From the NCBI RefSeq assembly GCF_022201045.2, contig NC_068559.1:15805501-15869500 (forward strand): a DNA stretch of 64,000 nt, given 5' to 3'. Under the pieces are notes generated by a model, which saw nothing but the letters and a program-made list of their open reading frames with translations, had not been told where the DNA came from and searched no databases. The stretch comes from Citrus sinensis (taxonomy: Eukaryota; Streptophyta; Magnoliopsida; Sapindales; Rutaceae). Positions 33,618-46,765 of this stretch are shown here, piece after piece; position 1 is the stretch's first letter, and every line of letters starts with the position of its first letter. The translations under genes were made by a program, and so were the position numbers.

Positions 33618-36029
33618 TCATCTGTTGCTTCTGTTAAGATTCCCGTAGAGTTGAGCATAAACACTCTTAGTCCTATGAACGACAATCAAACTCATTACCA
33701 TTGCTATGATGCAAAGTCCTGCCATTATCCCACAAGTGATAGAGTAGCATATGGAACCCAAACAAGTGGGAGTTTCCTGATCCCGAAATGAAACCGGAAG
33801 CATATTGCCGTTATATTTCCAGAGAAGGCCGGCCTGTTTCTCTGCATAATAGTCGTATATACCACTGGCGATGACACCAGAGAATATTAGAGAACCAGCA
33901 GGACTTGCCAGTGTCAGAAAATTATACAAGGCGCCAAAACTCTTCAAGCCAAATAGCTCTGAAGCTGCGGCTGGCACAATTGCCCAGTGAGCACCATAAC
34001 TGAGTCCTACCAGCACTGTTGTGACATATATTTCACCTGGCCATCCAATGGCATAGTAGAGCAGTGCAAAAGCCATTACAACCTGAGCTACGGCCATGGC
34101 TACTGGTCTTGGATAAGCAAATTTTCTGAATTTCAAGGGAGGAAAAAAATAAATAAAACTTAAGATCAGGTCAAAGTTTCTTGTTAGCTGAAGTAAAATC
34201 ACTAAAAATTATTCATTGCTATAAAAGAAAATAGGTTGCACCTTACAATGGCCTCTGAAAAGTAGCCACCTCCAACTCGGCCAAGAAAGTTCCAAATGCT
34301 GATCATGGATACATATATACTTGTATCAGCATATCCAAGAGATTGACAAATCTGTCCCAGATTGTCAATAACAGTCAAACCAGATCCTGAAGCCAGTACA
34401 AGGGAGAAGAACAGAAGCAAAAAGTCGGCCTTCATCAAAGCCTGAAGTAAAGTGAAATCCTCTCCTCTACGTGGACCTTTTCTCCGCTTGACCCTCACTG
34501 CCCCTTCTGCAGCTGCTTGGAACAGTTTAGCTTGCAAATGAGCAATTCGTTTTTGTCTTTCTGATGCTGGAAGCGAGTCTACTTCTGGAGGCTTCTCATC
34601 TTCAACCTCACTTAGAATGACCTCTTCTCGATAGTCCTCAGATTTACTTGCTTCTCCTTTATTTGTCTTGGCAAGAAGAGTCTCCTCTACTGGAGGTGGT
34701 GGTTCCGTGAAGAATACCAATACAACAGGAATTGTTACTGGAAGCAATATGATAATGATCAAACCCACTGCTAATACTGTGAGCACGTTTTGATTTACAA
34801 CTACTAGATCCTCAAGCAGCAAGACGGCCAACATATAAGCCGCCAGAACGAGGCAAACAGTGTACGTGAATAAGAAGCTTGTATTATCAGACAGCCTCAC
34901 TTGTCTATGTCCTCCAATAGGTCTGACAATGAACATAAAAGCCATTACAACAATTGAAGGTCCAACTGCAACTAAGAAAATCAGTGATGTTTCATTAGCA
35001 CTGATCATGATATAAATTTGAGTTAAAATAGCACCACTCAACCCAGCAAATCCTTTCAATATCCCCACAACAGGACCCCTGCTTTTGGGGAAGTTCTGCA
35101 CGCATGAAACCAGAGCTGCTGTGTTGAAGTACGTCTCGCCATTTGTTCCAACAAATATAGCAATGCAAAGCTGCAAAAAAAAAAAAAAAATTAATTTAAT
35201 TAAATTAAATTAAAAAAAAAAAATCATGATCCTGCATGAAATGGTTGACAAAAACTGCAAAGCTCCTCCCAGTACAAGTATTCGAGCATTTGACCATCCG
35301 GCCAAATATTCACAAGCTTTAGGTACTGAAACGACATCTCAATAGCTAATAACAAATCAAAGAAATTACCCAATGATATAATGGCATGGACAATTCATAT
35401 GCTTCTTCTTCTTCAATAATTAATTGCTCCACTCATTGATCTGAATTAGAGATTAGGAATAACCTCTCAAGCATAATGACTCAATTCATATAATATGTTT
35501 ATCAATAAGCTTCTGCCACTACCTATCAATTAATTATGTTTATCAACCACAAGAAAGGATTTAAAAAAGAAAAAGTTCTCAAATATCAGAATTCTCAATC
35601 TTCTCTCGATACATGATTCTGAACCTTCATAACATAGCATAAAGAAAGACAAATAGGCTTTAAAACTAGAGACGAGGCAAGGCAAGCACTCACCACCCAA
35701 AGGGGCAAAGAAGGCAATCTATTGGTGACAATAAGCCAAACCAAGCCATACCCAACAAAATTCTGAAGCACACCAATAAGATTAATTGACCAAACAGGCA
35801 AAATTTCAACAAAAGTACCAGGAACAAAGCCAAAACTGTCACCCAAATCCTTGGCCACACCCAAAAGAGAAACCTGTCTCTGGTTGTAACCCATATGGGC
35901 TTTGATCACAGGTGATATGCTTCCAAACAAGTAGCCAATTCCAGCACAGGACTGAATCCACATTGAACAAACAAAAACCAGCCATCTGTTGTTCACGAAG
36001 GACTTGAGCCTCTCAGGTAGACGTACCAT
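33618..36029 (-). CDS. Nodulin-like major facilitator transporter
   Basis: Three exons (35694-36029, 34242-35170, 33618-34125) encode about 590 residues. The first half is the Nodulin-like domain, starting with the conserved LKSFVNNRWLVFVCSMWIQS and continuing GTNGETYFNTAALVSCV and SRGPVVGILKGFAGLSGAI. A charged loop follows at about residues 285-360, then a second MFS half (FLGRVGGGYFSE, YAHWAIVPAAASELFGLKSF with G before A). About twelve hydrophobic segments are visible, so it is an integral membrane protein. Relatives (At2g16660 and At4g34950 type, from memory) have no firmly established substrate. Intron 1 (35171-35693) is AT-rich with a run of A next to the acceptor. Intact, with all splice sites GT/AG. 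Confidence 0.92.
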
Positions 36030-37089
36030 GCTTGTACTATCGAAACTCTAAAAGCTATAAATGGTCTCTTAATTCTTGAGGAACAAATGATGATGATTGA
36101 ATATGAAGCATCCGTTGTGTTACTGTTACAAATTTAAAATATGATTTGTTTATTGACTTCCTGCTTTTCGCCTTTTTTTAATTTAATACAAAGAAAAGCC
36201 AAAACGTGTCACAATCAAAGCGCGGTAAAACTAAAATGCTGGCCAACGGTCACTATAACTAAAATAAAAGAAGGGCGGGTTGGTTGTGGAACTGGAAAGG
36301 TGATGTGAAAGTGCATCAATCTGAAAGCTTCAGACTTAGTAGATAAGCAGCACGCGTAGCGTTGTCATTTTCTTCTTTCTTTGATGATAAATTAGAAAAT
36401 TAAGATTTATAAATATAAATATAACAATATTTTTTTAAATCGAGAGTTTGTGACCAATATCTTCTTTAACTGACATATAGAATTGAGTTATATTTAGACT
36501 TCAACTTTGATACGTCGAGACAGATTCCGACATGTATATTGAGTTGGATTATAATATTTGTATGTTCTATCTAGAGTAATGTAAAAAAAAAAAAAAAAAA
36601 TGATAGTTAGTAATAAATAAATAAATGAAGTTTGAAACTTTGAATGTTGTACTTATTAATATATGTATTGTGCTAACTAATAAGACTTAATCATTATCTA
36701 TTACTCGAATCAAATTGATAGTGATACATCATTTATTATATCAATTAGAATATAAATTAAATTTTCTAACTATATAAATATAACATTATTAGAATAATAA
36801 TCTGAGACTATATTCATTAATTGTACAAATGGTTCCAAAATGTCAAGTGAATGAACCTCTGTCGTGTACTTTTATCCTTTTCAATTTGTGGCCGCGAGAG
36901 ATAAGGCCGTTCCAATCCACCGACTTTGTAATTTGTGCACTGATAAGAGATATTGTAATTTGTGGTACTGATAAGAGATGACGAATACATTGATAAGAGC
37001 CTAAGAATCCCAGGTATGATTTATGAATTATGATTGAAAACCTTTTGACAAACAGGACCACATGCAACGAATTTGTTTATAATTAATAC
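36030..37089. other. Promoter of the MFS gene and AT-rich spacer
   Basis: The stretch nearest 36030 is leader and promoter of the minus-strand transporter. The rest is AT-rich. Nothing else recognised. Confidence 0.5.
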
Positions 37090-37097
37090 ATTGCATT

Positions 37098-38002
37098 GGG
37101 GTCTGCCTAAGTTACATTTAATGTAACTTACGGTCAGTATGTAAAATTTTATTAAGCCCTCTATACTCTATATTATTTATATATTCATAAGTATTATAAA
37201 ATTTTTTGAATTATAAAATTTCATTTAATTTCATACACTCAATTTTATTTTATTGAAACCCTAAAGTACGAATTCGCTCCCTATAATTTTAAATTTCCAA
37301 AATGACCTCCATTTAATTAATAACTATTATTTTATTATAATCATAAATATAATTATATTCTTTAAATAGATTATTATTTTTATTATTAATAACAAGAATA
37401 AAAAGTATTATAATTAATTAATCTATTAACAATAATTAATAATAAATTTTCATTAAATTGTTAATAATAATAATAATTAACGATAATTATTATTAATAAT
37501 TAATTTTTGAATAATAATAACAATAACAATAATTAAAATATAAAATAATAATTGTGATAAAAATTAATTAATAATTTTATAGCAATGTTACAATTTAACT
37601 CATTATGATTTTCATTCTAAGACAAAATAAACAAATAAATGGTAATACAACTCATTCTAATTACGATTTCTACAGTTCAAGTAAATAAATTATTCTAATT
37701 CTAATTCTTTATTTTAATTCTAGCTATTCTGATTGTAATTCATTATGTTTCCAACTAAATTTGATTCCTATTTAGTGAATGCACTATAAAATTCATAATA
37801 CTTATGAATAAATTGTAGGGGGCGACTTCGAGCTTCAGGATTTCAATAAAATAAAATTGAATATAAGGGGCTAATGATATTTTACAATCCAAAAATTTTA
37901 TAATACTTACGAATAAAGTATAAATAATATAGAATATAGGGGGCTAGATAAAATTTTACATGATGGCCATAAGTTACATGGAATGTAACTTAGGTGAACC
38001 CC
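37098..38002. mobile_element. 905-bp long-arm foldback element (MULE-like MITE)
   Basis: Inverted arms of about 195 bp: left from 37098 (GGGGTCTGCCTAAGTTACAT) and right ending 38002 (reverse complement GGGGTTCACCTAAGTTACAT). They stay alike through TAAAATTTTAT, CTATATTATTTATA and ATTTTATTTTATTGAAA. Flanks share ATTGCAT (37090-37096 and 38003-38009). Near each tip lies a short palindrome, AAGTTACATTTAATGTAACTT on the left and one base different on the right. The 37300-37790 interior is extremely AT-rich and non-coding. Long arms suit a MULE-type MITE; hAT is possible from the 7-8 bp duplication. Confidence 0.75.
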
Positions 38003-38256
38003 ATTGCATGCACAGACAATAATATCAAGGCCCTAACAATTATCAATCATTTGAAAACGTTTTCAATGTTTTGGATCACATCCACAGGCCACGGCTACCA
38101 CCACTTTAATCTTTTCAGAAATGGGGCACTAGTTTCTAAAAGTTTTGAGGTTCATCCATGACCTGACCTCTTTTCAATATTTGAAAATTGTGAAATTTTT
38201 TCTCCCCAAGCCAAGCTATAAGTATAAAGAGAGGATTTTGTTATCTAACATTAAAG

Positions 38257-38333
38257 GTAAGGTACAGCCTCTCACACAATTGATTCATGAGCTCCATTAG
38301 AATTCACCATTAGGAGAGAGAATTGTACCTTAC
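38257..38333. repeat. 77-bp miniature foldback
   Basis: The ends GTAAGGTACAGCCTCTC and (reverse complement) GTAAGGTACAATTCTCTC match, and ATTAAA flanks both sides. It could be a tiny MITE or a simple hairpin. Confidence 0.4.
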
Positions 38334-39924
38334 ATTAAACGTAAGGTAGTAGTTCCCATAAAGAGATAGTGATATCAGTTAAGTATTAAATATTAAAATT
38401 TTAACATTTTTCTTTTGAAAATATTAAGTTAAATCATCCGTAAACAACATTTTTACTTTTTATATACAAACTTGTAGTATTCATGATCAATGGTCAATCA
38501 TAGTATATCTCATTACCAAAATTTGCCTTATAACACCCGTTCAATCGTCACGGTCACTTCCAGTTTTTACAACATTTTGCCAAGACACAAATGAATGTTA
38601 CTATAATTTCTTTGCCAGCGTCTGTTGATTTTCTTCTTTCTCTTCCTCTGATATGAGCCATATTGGCCATGGATTTTGTAAGATTCTAAGAACACCAATG
38701 AAGTTCCATGTGATGGGGATTATCTCTATTACTAATTTTTCCTACGATTTCCAAATGTTATCTATGATGAAAGGTATCACTACAAATGAAAAGACTATGG
38801 CTCTCAGCAAAGAACAAGATATATAGTCTAATTACATGCGGAAACCTCATTTCTAATCAATCAAAGTAAGTTCTCGAGCATTCCGTACTGAAAAGGCCAA
38901 AAATTTTACTGACTGTAACATGAATCCAGTAGCAAGGAGTTTTGAGTTGAGTGCAATGAACCACACTCAAATGAAGCTGAGAACAAAAAATACACTCCTA
39001 GTAATTAAACACTAATAGTATGTATAATACGATTCCACTATCATTCAGCGACATACAACTTGCTCATGATTCACCCAGCAATAACTCCAATGAAATACCA
39101 AAAGCCAAAAGATCTGTGCTTTACTTCCACATTCATCATTCATATCAATACAAAATAATTCAATAAGAACAATGTTCATCTTACAACTCGCAAGGCCGAA
39201 GAAAAATAGACATAAATATCAGAACTTTTGGAAAAGGTAGTGCAAGATTCATGATTCTGATTATTATTGCATGATAAAACTTAACCCCATTGTAGCCATT
39301 TCCATATATATTCCCTCTTAGTGCTCTAACAAGAATCCTAGGGTTTTATGCGCACTAATAGTTTCTGCCAAGAGTGTGCCATAACAACTATCCATACCTG
39401 ATGATTGCTATGCTTTATTACAGCTTTTCATTCTTTTTCCATTTCTTTATGGTTGCTAAGATCTCATTTCTTCTATAGCATGGCCGACAAAGGGCTTTTA
39501 TGTAGATTATGACAGGAAAAAAAAAAATCCTCCCAATACAATGTTTCTTATTTTTAGACGCATCAATACTAACAAGTCAATTACTAATTTAGCCACTTTG
39601 ATTAACTTCAAAAGTCCTCTAGTTGAACAGGCTGTCGAAATTAACATGTTAGCGGTATTTGTATTCTTCCACACAGAGGCAAATAAGACAGAGCAATAGA
39701 CTAGCTAGTGAAGTTTCCTCCAGAAATAGTCAAGGCAATGAGAGCAATAACAAAATTGAATTAAAATGAATTCACACATATGTAGTTATTGCATTTCTCC
39801 CGTGTAATGTTTGTGGGCATTCGACAGTAAAGTTTTAATGGCATCAACTATAATACCTGATGGCTAGATACAGATTAGTGAAATGTACTTAAGCTACTGA
39901 TATTGTAGCAGGAAAGATAAAAGT
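38334..39924. other. Spacer and 3' flank of the DUF1499 gene
   Basis: No frame, RNA or repeat recognised. The base composition is mixed rather than strongly AT-rich. The end near 39925 is presumably 3' UTR. Confidence 0.45.
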
Positions 39925-41005
39925 CTATTCCATGGAATCAAAACTTGGAGCATACCAGCCTAATTCAGCAATAATTTGCTTCATTCTTTCTTCCTGTCCC
40001 TTCGAATCCCCTAAAGCTGTTGTGAAGGGATATACATAAGTTACTTTTTTAGCCACTGACCTATAAGCAACCACATCCCCTTTCACCAAAAACTCTAGCA
40101 CGTCCCGGCCAAACCCTCCATCAACCTCAGCTTGTAAATACTGGCCTGGATTTGTGCAAACATGCTAGTTTTAATGCGTGACAAAATGTGTGTAAGTGTC
40201 TAAAAATATGTAATAGTTAAATTGAGTCAAATTACCAAATGGGGTATCCTCTACAACACCAATCTTGACATTTTTCTGTGTTTTCAGGATGGCTTCCTGC
40301 AATTTCTGCAACAAAAGAAAACCAAGCTACCTAAAAATGGATTACATTCTCTCATGATCTCACTTCATCTAGTTAAATTTCAACCATTCATTATCACTAA
40401 TAGACATTTGACCTGTGACCAAAACTCATGAGAGCTCAGATGATAAGAGGATCCTGATTCACAAGTATGGTCATGTGTCATTCAAACCTGAATTGCATTC
40501 TCGGTGGAATTTTCAGGAATCCTCAAAGGGAACGCAAACGATGACGATTTGGGGTTAGTGGACACACACCCTGGATTTGTTGAAGGGCAAGGCCTAATTT
40601 TCCTGCAAGAAGAAATGAAAACAGTTAAAATATGAATATAATGGGCATGTTATATAATGTTGATGTTACAATGCAAATTGGGGCAAAATGGAAAATATAC
40701 CCATCTTCTTGTAGTCCTAATTGCAAATTCTTGGACTGAGAAAATGGGGTGGTAGGAGAAAGCAACGGAAACTGAGAGTTGACGGAAGGAACGGCTAAAC
40801 AAGGCAATGGAGAGTTGAACGTTGCGGTGAGAGCCAAGGAAAGCAAATGGGATAAAATTATGGGCTTTTTGTAAAGAGCCTGTGAAGTGGATGCTGCAGG
40901 CTCAGGGTGATGTCCATGGCAAAGTGATGATTTTTTGGTGAAGATTGTTGAAGATTTGATGAGTGAGAAATCAGGTGGTTGGAAACGGTGACCAATCAAA
41001 CCCAT
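39925..41005 (-). CDS. Thylakoid-lumen DUF1499 protein (17.9-kDa lumenal protein type)
   Basis: Four exons (40701-41005, 40488-40602, 40236-40305, 39925-40145) encode about 236 residues. The N-terminal part reads as a bipartite plastid signal: an S/T and basic-rich transit region, then a hydrophobic lumen-transfer segment (IILSHLLSLALTATF) ending at a likely cleavage after CLA near residue 71. The mature part is a DUF1499 domain with the signature RPCPSTNPGCVSTNP (residues about 105-119), VEDTPFGQYLQAEV and GDVVAYRSVAKKVTYVYP. This matches the Arabidopsis thylakoid lumenal 17.9-kDa protein by memory. Its molecular role is not established. Exon 1 has no intron before the ATG that I can detect. 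Intact. Confidence 0.85.
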
Positions 41006-41515
41006 GTTTGATAAAATTTGTTATCCCTTTACCTCTTCTGTTAGTTAGTTGATAGTTATGCCTATGTCTCGCTCCCCTGGCTCTTCCACTATGGGATGAA
41101 GAGGTGAAACGCACCCGTTGTTTTTTTTTTTTTTTCAATTATATATCTTCAAAAGGATGCAAATATTAGAAACAAATGTAATTTATATCAAAATATACAT
41201 ATCAAATTATATCTCAAAACTTTATAATCTCAATTGATGAAAGCGGTATGTAATGTGTCATTTATTAGTTGGTTAATATATTTTCATAATTTTAAGAGAA
41301 TTTATCATATCACGTCATCCACTTTATTATGCTATATTGCAGATGAAATTTTAAAATACAATTTAAAAACATTTAATACTACTCCTTTATAGCGTCAAAA
41401 TGAAACTAAAAATGATTTTGTTTTATTTATAACCACTTAAGAACCAGTTGCAATTTCTTTTTTAATCATTTTCCACTAGTTGGAAATTTGATTTGCTTTA
41501 TTTAAAAGTTAAAAT
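41006..41515. other. Promoter side of the DUF1499 gene, AT-rich spacer
   Basis: A run of T at about 41119-41135 and AT-rich sequence. Nothing else recognised before the target duplication ATTTCTTTT at 41516. Confidence 0.45.
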
Positions 41516-41524
41516 ATTTCTTTT

Positions 41525-42278
41525 GAGTTAGATTATTGGCACCCTTCAGTTATCCTCTTCAAATCCCTTTTCTCAATATACTTTATTAAATAATTTGAAA
41601 AATAAGATAACTTCTATTGACGTCTTCTTTTATTCCACAAATATTCCTACTTCACTCTTTCCTTTGAACAAACCCCATTCATGATGTCTCTTTTCTTAAT
41701 TTCTTTAGGTACAAAAACAAAAATTTCTATGTTTCTCTTATTACCAATACTGATTGTGCATCTTATAAAAAAGATAACTGCTAATATTTTTTTGGGATCG
41801 ATTATTTTTATGGCAGTTTTTCTATTGTTTAACTTTTCATAGACTTAAAATTCAAAATAAGAAAAAATTAAAATTTGAATGTCTTGAGTGCATCTAAGTG
41901 CTTACAACAAGTTATGGGATGTTTTCATCTTCATCTAATTTTATTCATAAAAATTTTCGGGGGTTGAACCCTTTTTTTATGCATCGAAACAGGATACAAT
42001 TGACATTTTTTGAGATAATTAAAAATAATGAATAGTCCAATGAAAATTAATGGATTTATTTTTAATTAATGTAAATTAGTTTTGCCATGGGTAAATATTA
42101 TTCATCAAACTCTTGAAAAGAGAGAGATAAATCTGCAACTGTAAAAGTGGTCTTTAAATTTCATTTGCACTTTTGCATTGGATGAGGTATGTAGGGGTTT
42201 TTCGGTTAGAGGTAAATTTGCAGACGAAAATAAGAGGGGTTTTAAGAGGATATTGGAGGTGTGCCAATAGCACCACTC
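41525..42278. mobile_element. 754-bp non-autonomous MULE
   Basis: A perfect 9-bp duplication ATTTCTTTT (41516-41524 and 42279-42287) bounds ends GAGTTAGATTATTGGCAC on the left and GAGTGGTGCTATTGGCAC on the right (reverse complement). Similarity continues inward through CCTCTTCAAATCCC and CCTCTTAAAACCCC. The interior is AT-rich and non-coding. The same tips occur on the 95-bp element at 11666-11760. Confidence 0.75.
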
Positions 42279-42287
42279 ATTTCTTTT

Positions 42288-42795
42288 ATACAATCCTTTT
42301 AGGCATTGGTTTCTGGTATATGTTTGTGCGCGTGCATTTTGTCAATTTTTAATGAAAGAATACGAGATTCTTGTAATTTTATGCTCCACAATACTGACCG
42401 ATTAATATTGAATATAGAGATTAGCTATTTGGAGATAAATAGGAAGTATATTCTTAGACCAATAAATGAATGATATATGGACAATTATAAGGACAAAATA
42501 GGTATAATACTTAGAACAGTATAAAGATGTCATTTAGAAAAATTTACGACATTGGATGGACTTAGAAAATTAAAAGTCAAGGTTGAACATATCAAGATAT
42601 TTATAGAAAAGAATAAATCTAGTATAGTAAGGATATTCATATTCTTTTTTCCCAAATATGACAAATAGCTCTAAAATATTCTCTCCTGATAATCTAAAAA
42701 TGACATTTAGCCCTCACTGTTATACACTCTCTTTACTGCTAGTCTCTCCTATATAAATATCTTATTCAACCCATATGACGGGGCTCTCTTCTTCT

Positions 42796-42853
<58 letters not shown>

Positions 42854-44403
42854 CCTTTAGATCATAACCCTTCTCCATTTTTGAGAGTGTATTTCTATTC
42901 TCCACCTTCATCATCTTTTCCACTATATTATTACTCTCCATATCTTTATTCACCATTTTCATCATTGTCAATACCCAACATCTCTATATAGCTATTTAGC
43001 TTGCGTAATTAATCTTGGATAATATAAGATCTTATGTAACCTCTCACTTATATAGTAGATTGGTGATGATTTGCTCCCGTGGATGTAGATCGAAGACCGA
43101 ACAATAGAAACATCGTGTGTTCTTTAAAATTTATATTTATTATGCTACATTTTTAATTTAAGGTCGAGTTTGTGTTTCAATTATGCACTTACTAGAGCTA
43201 CCTTAGTTACTTTAAGTATTATGTGAGACCACATGAGCTGTTCCCCGAGTACACTAGAGCTACTCCTAAGCACACATTAGGGCCTTATATCAACTCATAT
43301 AGGACTTCGCTAGCTCTCCCTATATTTCCTCATACGACCATCTCAACTTACTATGTATATTACTTTAACTCACTACCTAGTGTACCTCAACTAAACCACT
43401 TGCTCCAAACATAAAAAAAAAAAAGAAAAAAAACACATGTAAGTTCAAACTTAACACAAGCTCTCTCACATATAAATTTATTTGTTTAAATTAGATTTGA
43501 GCTAAATCTAGTGAGAACCACTCAATTGATTTCAATCAGAGCCTAATGACGGTTCAGTGAAAACATTAACTAACATTGATGAAGTAAATATTACTAAGAA
43601 TCTATGCATCAAATGCTTAAATTATTATTAAATTACAAAATGTAAGGTAAGTAAATTTTACTGAATTTATGTTGTCTCACTTAAGCCACTAACCAAGTAA
43701 ATTATGTACCAAAATGGATTGTCTACATCTTTTCACACTTAAATAGAATGAACTTACAAAATCTTTAATAGTAAATGTGATTGTAAAATTTAGAATCATG
43801 TGACATCCTATTGAATTCTATGAATCTTAAGTTAGCTATGCAGTGCTCAACTTTATTAAACTAAGCTCATTTTGCCATCTTAAACTAATGCTTGAAATTT
43901 TTGCATCAGCCACCCCTTGCAACTAGGTTGTTGTTGGAATTGGTGCTCATGATGGGTTGGATCGGCCCAATATAAAGAATATTTAAAATTTTATTTTAGA
44001 TCAGACTTTCATATAACTGTTGTAAGTTCAATTGGACTCTAAGAGTTATAAAGTTTTTTGGTTGACTTCAATCACTTTTATTAGCTTCTATATAAACACA
44101 ACTATTATATCTAAAATAGAGGTGTGTAATAGATGTAAAAGACATAAAATACATTGAACTTATTAGAAAACATAGAAAGTGAAAACGAGACAAAGGCAGT
44201 AGGATTTTGTAATGTGATCTGAGGGAATTTTCTTTTATTTTGATTATCCTCCGTCTATAAGTATAGAGGAGCATGAAGATTTTTTATAAGATTATCCTCT
44301 ATCCCTAATCAACTTGACAGTGACATAACCTCATGGCGATTCACTTCCGCATTCATGGATCAAAATGTATGTTTTTGTGTCTCTCATTAATTGTATGTTG
44401 AAT
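42288..44403. other. AT-rich spacer with a compound microsatellite
   Basis: No gene seen on either strand apart from short random frames. The microsatellite at 42786-42854 is listed separately. Confidence 0.5.
42786..42854. repeat. Compound microsatellite (CTT)n-(TC)n-(TA)n
   Basis: A short CTT run passes into about nineteen TC units and then about eight TA units. It should be length-polymorphic between individuals. Confidence 0.95.
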
Positions 44404-44909
44404 ATGCATGAAGGAAAATGATGTTTGCCCCGGGTCAAATCCCAAAAATAACTTAAACGGCATCGTTTTGATTTTTTTTTCTTTTTTGCTACTCCAAAAC
44501 GACGCCGTTTCTGATGACTATTTTGAGAAGAATAAAATCTCTTCCTCTTCGTTTTCGTTTCTTCGTTTCACCTGCGAAAACAATAGAGAGAAGAGCAAGT
44601 TGGTCTTGTTCCGTTTGACCGTAAATCTCTTCGTTTCTTTGTTTCTTCGTTTCTTTCTACAGTTTGTTTCTTCAAAAAATTCGTTACTTTCCTTCCTCTC
44701 CCTAGGTCCAGGAATTCAGGATCCACCACAATCGACTCACAGCCACGGTCACTGTTAACGCTGGTAACGCTGGTAGCCGAAACTTGTTCGGGAAATTGAA
44801 CTCACGAAGCGGCAAAGTTCACAGCCTAAGGTAATGCTTCGTTTTTTCCTCTTTAGGTTATGGCAAAATGGGGACGATTTGGTTGATCTAGGTTAGGACA
44901 GTTATGTTG

Positions 44910-45040
44910 AATTTAATTTCATTGCTCTACAAGTGCTAAATTTTCTTCCTCTTTAATTTAATTTCATTGCTCTGCAAGTGCTAAATTTTTTTCCTCTTTA
45001 ATTTAATTTCATTGCTCTGCAAGTGCTAAATTTTCTTAGC
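44910..45040. repeat. Three tandem copies of a 45-bp unit
   Basis: Copies begin at 44910, 44955 and 45000 with AATTTAATTTCATTGCTCTG (or CTA at the end of the first) and contain CAAGTGCTAAATTTT. The third lacks the final CCTCTTT part. They lie upstream of the GRF gene within the MULE, possibly in its leader intron. Confidence 0.9.
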
Positions 45041-45809
45041 TATTGTCATTCCCATTTAATTAATTTTCGGCTGAATTTGGATAGCTATTGTGATTCCCGT
45101 TTTATTTAAGTGTGTTACATTGCAATTGAGTTTCGGCTGAATTTGGGTACAATTTTGAATTTGCTAATGTTGAGGTTGAGGATGAATGATGATGAAAAAG
45201 AGATTTTGCTCTGGAAGATTTGGAAGAGATTTCTGAATTGAGTCAATTACAGTTGCTCTATTTGTTATTTCTGGGCTTACGCAGCTGCGCTCTGTCTGTT
45301 ATTTCGGGCTTATGCAGCCGAAACTTGTCTGTTATTTCTGAGCATGAGATATTTCTGATTTGAATCAATTGCAGCTGCTCTGTTTCTATATTTCATGTTC
45401 TTTTTTGAATTAATGTAACCGAGTGATGAGGATTAATATTATTGATGGAGGCTTGTATTTTATCTCCAGTTGTCTGTTTATAGATTGTGTGCATTTTGGT
45501 ATATAGATTGCGTGCATTTTGGCTTGGGTTCTTTGATGGCCTTTCTGGCATGTTGCTTCTAGTTTTCATATTAGCTACTAGCTGGTTGCTGGTTGGTTGC
45601 TTGTAGAATTTATTGGTTACTTTGTTGAACTTTTTGAATTTGGGTCAGCTACGCGAGACATATGTAGCCTTTCTGGCATATTGGTTGTAGTTTTCGCATT
45701 AGCTGCTGGGTGGTTGCTAGATAGTTGCTTGTAGAATTTAGTTGTAATTTCTTTTCAGGCAGTAATCATGTTGTTCATATGTTCCAGTTTCTAGTTTTCA
45801 TGTTCTTTT

Positions 45810-45913
45810 CACACACACACACACACTCAGAAACACACAGACACAGAACCACAGACACACACACAGAACCAGACACACACACACACAGAGAACCACACAC
45901 ACACACACACACA
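45810..45913. repeat. CA-rich compound microsatellite
   Basis: Runs of CA broken by GA and AACC units. They cover about 100 bp within the MULE and produce spurious long frames on both strands. Confidence 0.92.
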
Positions 45914-45999
45914 AAGAATTTGACACACATTGTTCTGGTTTTCTTTTCATTATTAACTGTAATTGTATCCCTTTTTCGGCAGTTTCTTTCCAACGGTCT

Positions 46000-46397
46000 A
46001 TGGCTTCACAAACAATGTCATCCAACACAAGCAAGAATTGAATGTGTAATGGATGCGGTGATCAGATGGAGCTGTTAACATCACACACAACAAAAAATCC
46101 AAATCGTAAATTTTGGATTTGTAGAGGATGTAACAATTTTCAATGGGCAGAAGATCGTAAATCTAGCGAAGAGAAGATAAATTGTTAGTGGATGAGGTTA
46201 GGAAGTTGGCCTTGGAAATTGAGTGTTTGTTCGTAAAATTTCAACTATTACATAAAGAACTTGAGCATATGCGAGATCGTGAAGTGCAGAGGCAATTGTT
46301 GGACGACGAACTTCGAAAGAGAGAGGCACCACGATATGATTTTATTAAATTAATCATGATTGCTGTATTATGTTTTCTATTTAAGTATTGTTTTTAA
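46000..46397 (+). pseudogene. GRF zinc-finger plus coiled-coil and membrane-tail protein, MULE-borne, broken
   Basis: From the ATG at 46000 the frame reads MASQTMSSNTSKN, then an in-frame TGA (46039-46041), then a GRF-type zinc finger (MCNGCGDQMELLTS, NPNRKFWICRGCNNFQWAED). After a one-base frame change near 46181 it continues as a helical part (LLVDEVRKLALEIE, LLHKELEHMRDREVQRQLL) and a hydrophobic tail (FIKLIMIAVLCFLFKYCF). This zinc finger, coiled coil and tail arrangement is that of small plant proteins named At4g04775-like, from memory. Here it lies inside a MULE facing the transposase, so it is probably an element gene, not a host gene. Its role is unknown. Confidence 0.72.
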
Positions 46398-46765
46398 GTT
46401 GTTTCTATTTGTACTATGTTACTGGAAAATACTTCTATTGTATAATTTGACCACGAAATGTAATAACATTTTCATGTTAAATATAAGTTTCCGGTTGTTT
46501 GAATTAATTCAAGTATTCTGAATTTAGAATTTGACCCCAATAATACTCCTTAAAATTATACTATGGCCCAACTCATTCTAATATGTTCCAAATAGATCCA
46601 TTTTCAGAATTTTGAAAAAGACTTACAAAGTCTAAAATTTAAAAAATGTCAAAATACACATACACCAAGTAAATACATAAAACATAAGCTAACTTCAATT
46701 AACTTCGATCATGTGCTTGGTTCATTAGTTGAAAACTCCCCTCGATTGGCCTCCTCGAAATTTTG

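Noticed and set aside
45725-46078. Long frames on both strands over a CA-rich tract
   Set aside because: They arise from the microsatellite, which stays open in most frames. No domain is present.
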